DNA of 10,093 bases from Betaproteobacteria bacterium (lineage in GTDB: Bacteria; Pseudomonadota; Gammaproteobacteria; Burkholderiales; Usitatibacteraceae), in assembly GCA_016709665.1 (NCBI GenBank), contig JADJMI010000030.1, positions 1-10,093 on the forward strand. The letters run 5' to 3'. Within the stretch, counting starts at the first letter, position 1, and every line of letters begins with the position of its first letter. Shown piece by piece: positions 6,970 through 10,093 of the stretch. Below the pieces are notes generated by a model. The model searched no databases. It was not told the origin of the DNA and saw only the letters and a list, made by a program, of their open reading frames with translations. The position numbers and the translations under genes are program-made.

Positions 6970-8772
6970 ACCCGCATTCGCCCGTTCGCGATCGCCTGTC
7001 GTTCGAAATTCATGCTCGCCGCGCAGGCGCAGATGGCTCTCGCGCCGGATACGCCGGCGGAGGACGCGTGGCTCAAGCCCCGCGCCCTGGCTCGATCCGT
7101 GGCGCCCCGGCCGCCTGTCGCGCCGTACGCAGGTCCGAAGGCGGTGATCGCCGTGCCGGCCATCGACACTTCGAACCTCGCCGCGGTCGTGGCCGCTTAC
7201 AACGTCTACTACAACGTCGCGATGCCGGCGGTGGGCTTCACGGGATCGACGGCCGGATGCAACCCGGGCGCGATCTCGCCCGCGTTCCAGAAGTGGACGA
7301 TCTCGCGCATCAACCACCTGCGCGCGATGGCGGGCGTGCCGGGCAACACCACGCTCAACTGGGGACTCAACGGGCAGGAGCAGGCCGCGGCGCTCATCAT
7401 GGCGGCGAACGGCACGCTCACGCACTCGCCGGCGAGCAACATGCTCTGCTATACGGCGGCGGGAGGCGCGCCGCGCGGGCAGTTCCCAATCTCGCGCTCG
7501 GGGCTTCACGATTCGATCCCGCTCACATGTCGGACCCGGGAGCGGCAACGAGATCGCGGGCCACCGGCGCTGGATCCTGCATTCGCGCAAGTCGAGCTTC
7601 GGTCTCGGGCAGGCTTCGGGCGGCACCAATGCGAACGCGCTCGAGGTCTTCAATTCCGGCGCCGCGGGGCTGTCCGCTGCCCAACGGCATCCGTGGCCTC
7701 CGCGCGGCGACGTGCCCTCGCGATCTTTCCCGCATCCCTTCGCTGGTCGTTCCGGCCTGCCGGGCGCCAACTTCGCCGCGGCCAACGTCGCTGATGAGCG
7801 TGAACGGCAACCCGCTCGCGGCCACGGTGATCTCGTGAACCGCCAACGGCTACGGCGACAACACGATCGTCTGGTCGCTGCCGGGCGGCATTCGGTGACG
7901 AAGGGTTCGGTGTACACGGTGGCCATCTCGGGCATCACCGGCGCGGCCTCGTCCACCTGTGCATACGAAGTGGCCCCATCGACCCCGCGGACACGGTGCG
8001 GCCGCCTTCACGGCTGGGGAACATCTCCACGCGCATGCAGGTGCTCACGGGCAACGACGTGCTGATCGGCGGCTTCATCATCCAGGGCGCGGCGGCCAAG
8101 CGGGTGGTCGTGCGCGCGCGCGGTCCTTCGCTCGTGCCTTTCGGCACCGCCAACGCCATCGCCAACCCGCGGCTCGAGCTGTACTCCGGGCCCGACGGTG
8201 ACACCTCCCCGGAACGACGTAGGGGCGCCGCCGGCACGGCGCGGCGCTGCAGGCGACGGGCTTCGCGCCGCCGTCGAGCGCGGAGGAAGCGGCGATTCTC
8301 ACCACGCTAGCCCCGGGCGCCTACACCGCGATCGTCTCGGGCGTGGGCAACACGACGGGGGTGGGCATCGTCGAGGTGTTCGAGGTGAACTTGCCCGACT
8401 CGCCGCTCGCCAACATATCCACCCGCGGGCAGGTGCTCACCGGCAACGACGTGATGATCGGTGGCTTCGTGATCCAAGGTGGCCGCGACGGTGGTGATCG
8501 CGCGCGGGGCCCTTCGGTTGCCGCGGCCGGCATCCCCAATCCGCGCTGCCAATCCGGTGTGCAGTCTCTTCTCGGGGGCGACCTGACTCGCGACAACGAC
8601 GACTGGGGCACGGCGGCCAATGCCGCGACTGTCCAGTCGAGCGGTTCGCGCCTTCGAACGCGCTGAGTCCGCCATCCGGATCACGCGCGCTCAACCCGGG
8701 GCTCCTACGGCCATCGTCACAGGGACCGGCGCGGAACGGGGCGTGGGCATCACTGAGGTGTTCGCCCAGTAA
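6967..8772 (+). pseudogene. CAP (SCP/PR1-like) domain protein with two-domain C-terminal tail, frame disrupted many times
   Basis: The ATG at 6967 has a good GGAG site. The N-terminus (MTRIRPFAIAC, LAAQAQ) looks like a signal peptide interrupted by RSK. A CAP domain follows: WTISRINHLRAMAGVP, LNWGLNGQEQAAALIMAANG, LTHSP, LCYTAAGG, then in other frames NLALGA, GSGNEIAGHRRWILHS, WPPRG, SVNGNPLAATVIS and TANGYGDNTIVWSLPGG. These match a family of exported CAP proteins in order. Tail domains A and B follow from about 7996 and end FAQ at TAA 8770-8772. Frame changes are needed near 7480, 7537, 7791, 7899, 7970, 8200-8225, 8480-8570 and 8645. A TGA at 7836-7838 interrupts VIS/TANGYG. Conserved His residues of the CAP cleft remain visible (THSP, GHRRW). 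CAP proteins in bacteria are exported but their roles are mostly unknown. It is either a recent pseudogene or an intact gene in poor sequence; the latter seems likelier. Confidence 0.8.
7996..8772 (+). repeat. Two-domain C-terminal tail cassette, copy 3 (frameshifted)
   Basis: Domain A begins SRLGNISTRMQVLTGNDVL (frame 1) and continues after a shift as QATGFAPPSS and VGNTTGVGIVEVFEVN (frame 3). Domain B begins LANISTRGQVLTGNDVMIGG and ends GVGITEVFAQ at the stop. Its length, about 777 bases, is almost the same as copies 1 and 2, so the indels nearly cancel out. Confidence 0.78.
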
Positions 8773-8777
8773 CCCCG

Positions 8778-8926
8778 CTGAAGGGACGCACCTCCTGAAG
8801 GGACGCACACATTCAGGCCCCCTGAAGGGGACGGCTACCAGCTTCGGCGCCGGTCTACTTCAGTGCGTCCTTCAGCTCCGGTGAATGTGTGCGTCCCCTT
8901 CAGCTCCGGTGAAGGTGTGCGTCCCC
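8778..8926. repeat. Intergenic TGAAGGGACGCACACATTCA repeat cluster
   Basis: TGAAGGGACGCACACATTCA (8796-8815) is the inverted complement, but for one extra base, of 8882-8902. Partial forward copies lie at 8779-8790 and 8822-8833. A reverse partial copy lies at 8859-8874. A 28-base unit is repeated in tandem at 8871-8898 and 8899-8926 with one difference (GAATG/GAAGG). It begins 6 bases after the stop of the CAP gene and fills most of the 224-base gap. Bases 8927-8996 show no clear feature beyond one more GCGTCCCCTT (8964-8973). Confidence 0.7.
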
Positions 8927-8996
8927 TTAAGCCATCTTTGCCTGAATTCCGAAGCAAGGGGTAGCGTCCCCTTGCCACGAACCCGGAGCCCGCCCC

Positions 8997-10093
8997 ACGA
9001 CGCCCGCCGCCCGTCGCCCGAGGTCCCGCAACGATCCTCGCCTGCACGGGCCTCGCCGCCGCCCAGGCCGCCACCTTACCGTCACCTCCACGGCCGACGG
9101 CGGCGCGGGCACGTGCGCGCGGCCGTGACCTTTGCCAACGCTTCGCCCGGGTCGGACGTAATCGACTTCAACCTCGCCGGTTGCCCCTGCACGATCACCC
9201 CTCAACTCACGATCACCATCGGCGACACCCTCGACGTCATCGGCCCGGACGCAACGTGCTGGTGGTGACCGCCGCCAATAGCGTGCGCCCCTTTACCGCA
9301 GGTCTCGCGACGATCCGCCCAGGGCCTTCGGGTCGACGGCACGGACAACCTGTTCGATGGCGGCGTGATCTTCTCGACGGGCGTCGTCGACCTCCTCGAC
9401 GTGGCGTTCACCGGCAACGCCGGCCGTGACGGCGGGGCCGTCCGTGCCCATTCGCCACGATCACCGGTCGCTCTTCGAGGACAATTCCGCCATAAACGGC
9501 GGGGCGCTCTGGCTGCCCGCCGGCGGCATCATCCAGAACACTTGCGAGTACGGGGCAACATCTCCGCCGGCCCCGCCATCGGCGGAAGGCGCCGTGTACA
9601 TTGGCGACGGCAGCTCCTCCTTCGCCGTCACCGGATCGACCTTCACCGGCAATACGAGTTCCGAGAACGGTGGCGCGATCTACGGCGGATTGGACAGCCA
9701 AATGTCGATCAGCCAATCGACGTTCACCGGGCAATTCGGCGCACTGCGCTGGGGCGGGGCGATCATCGCTCTCGGCGGGATGGAGTCTCGTCGGCGGCAC
9801 GCTCAGCGCCAACGCGGCCGGCCTGCGGGGCGGCGCGGTCTGCACGGTCCCACACGTCCCGTGAGAATTACCGAGACGATTTTCGAGGGAACTAGGGCCG
9901 TACGGTGGCGCGGTCTACGGGCCCCGGCGGGGTCAACATCCTCGACGCTGAGCCGCTCGATCTTCCGGAACAACGTCGCGGGTACCGTCACCAGCGACTA
10001 GGCCAGGCGGGGCCTTCTACTCGGCGTCCGCGGGCTTCGCGTCCGCAACTCGCTCCTCGCGGGGAACACGGCGGCGAGCGGCCAGGGGCTCGC
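8997..10093 (+). pseudogene. Polymorphic-membrane-protein-like right-handed beta-helix protein, frame disrupted, 3' partial
   Basis: Fragments in all three + frames form one protein running off the right edge. In order: a signal-peptide end LACTGLAAAQAA (9037-9072), LTVTSTADGGAGTC (9075-9116), AVTFANASPGSDVIDFNL with ITPQLTITIGDTLDVIGP, NVLVVTAANS, RVDGTDNLFDGGVIFSTGVV, FTGNAGRDGGAV, SLFEDNSAINGGALWLPAGG, GSTFTGNTSSENGGAIYGG, GGTLSANAAGLRGGAV, ITETIFEGT, SIFRNNVAG and NSLLAGNTAASG. The recurring FTGN/xxNGGAI pattern is the hallmark of Pmp-like beta-helix repeats, and the LREAV-type entry is typical of exported proteins of this class. No ATG is visible; an ACG at 8997 could be a miscalled start but is unproven. 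About ten frame changes occur in 1.1 kb, including a probable 7-base loss near 9114-9120. The left limit is approximate. No tail cassette is seen before the edge. Confidence 0.7.

Noticed and set aside
7712..8065. Several short open frames of 60-125 codons in the right third as separate small genes
   Set aside because: Each carries a piece of the same CAP or beta-helix protein in sequence order, so they are frameshift fragments rather than genes.
8871..8926. Possible CRISPR array
   Set aside because: Two 28-base units are directly adjacent with no spacers, and other copies are inverted and irregular. There are no cas genes in view.

Overview
The window is GC-rich DNA with the codon use of a high-GC proteobacterium. 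A betaproteobacterium, perhaps from an environmental or metagenomic assembly, is the best guess. This rests on composition, on the style of the secreted proteins and on the GGGGACAGGTG-type intergenic repeats; no ribosomal or other phylogenetic marker is present.

Everything recognisable lies on the + strand and codes for large, repetitive, exported proteins. (1) From the left edge to about 4664 is the 3' part of a giant protein: thirteen delta-60 beta-propeller repeats, a fibronectin-III domain, an Ig-like domain, four InlB-type repeats and a two-domain tail whose second domain is frameshifted. (2) 4824-6770 is an intact secreted seven-repeat RCC1-like propeller with the same two-domain tail. 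(3) 6967-8772 is a CAP/SCP-PR1 domain protein, again with that tail, but broken by many one-base indels and one stop. (4) About 8997 to the right edge is a Pmp-like right-handed beta-helix protein, partial and heavily frameshifted. The gaps (about 160, 200 and 220 bases) hold two families of short inverted or direct repeats. No tRNA, rRNA, transposase or CRISPR array was seen.

The strongest theme is that three unrelated 'head' architectures (delta-60 propeller, RCC1 propeller, CAP enzyme-like fold) carry the same C-terminal cassette of two related domains (A then B; motif NISTRxQVLTGNDVxIGGF), each ending right at the stop codon. The A and B copies match position by position between genes, so the pair has spread or been homogenised as one unit. 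The heads with propeller repeats carry a cysteine pair in essentially every repeat, which fits an oxidising extracytoplasmic location. A surface or secreted role is inferred; no enzymatic pathway links the genes.

The left 6.6 kb is almost free of frameshifts, while the right 2.6 kb changes frame roughly every 100-200 bases with protein similarity preserved on both sides. This looks more like low-quality sequence toward a contig end than old pseudogene decay, though the sequence alone cannot settle it.
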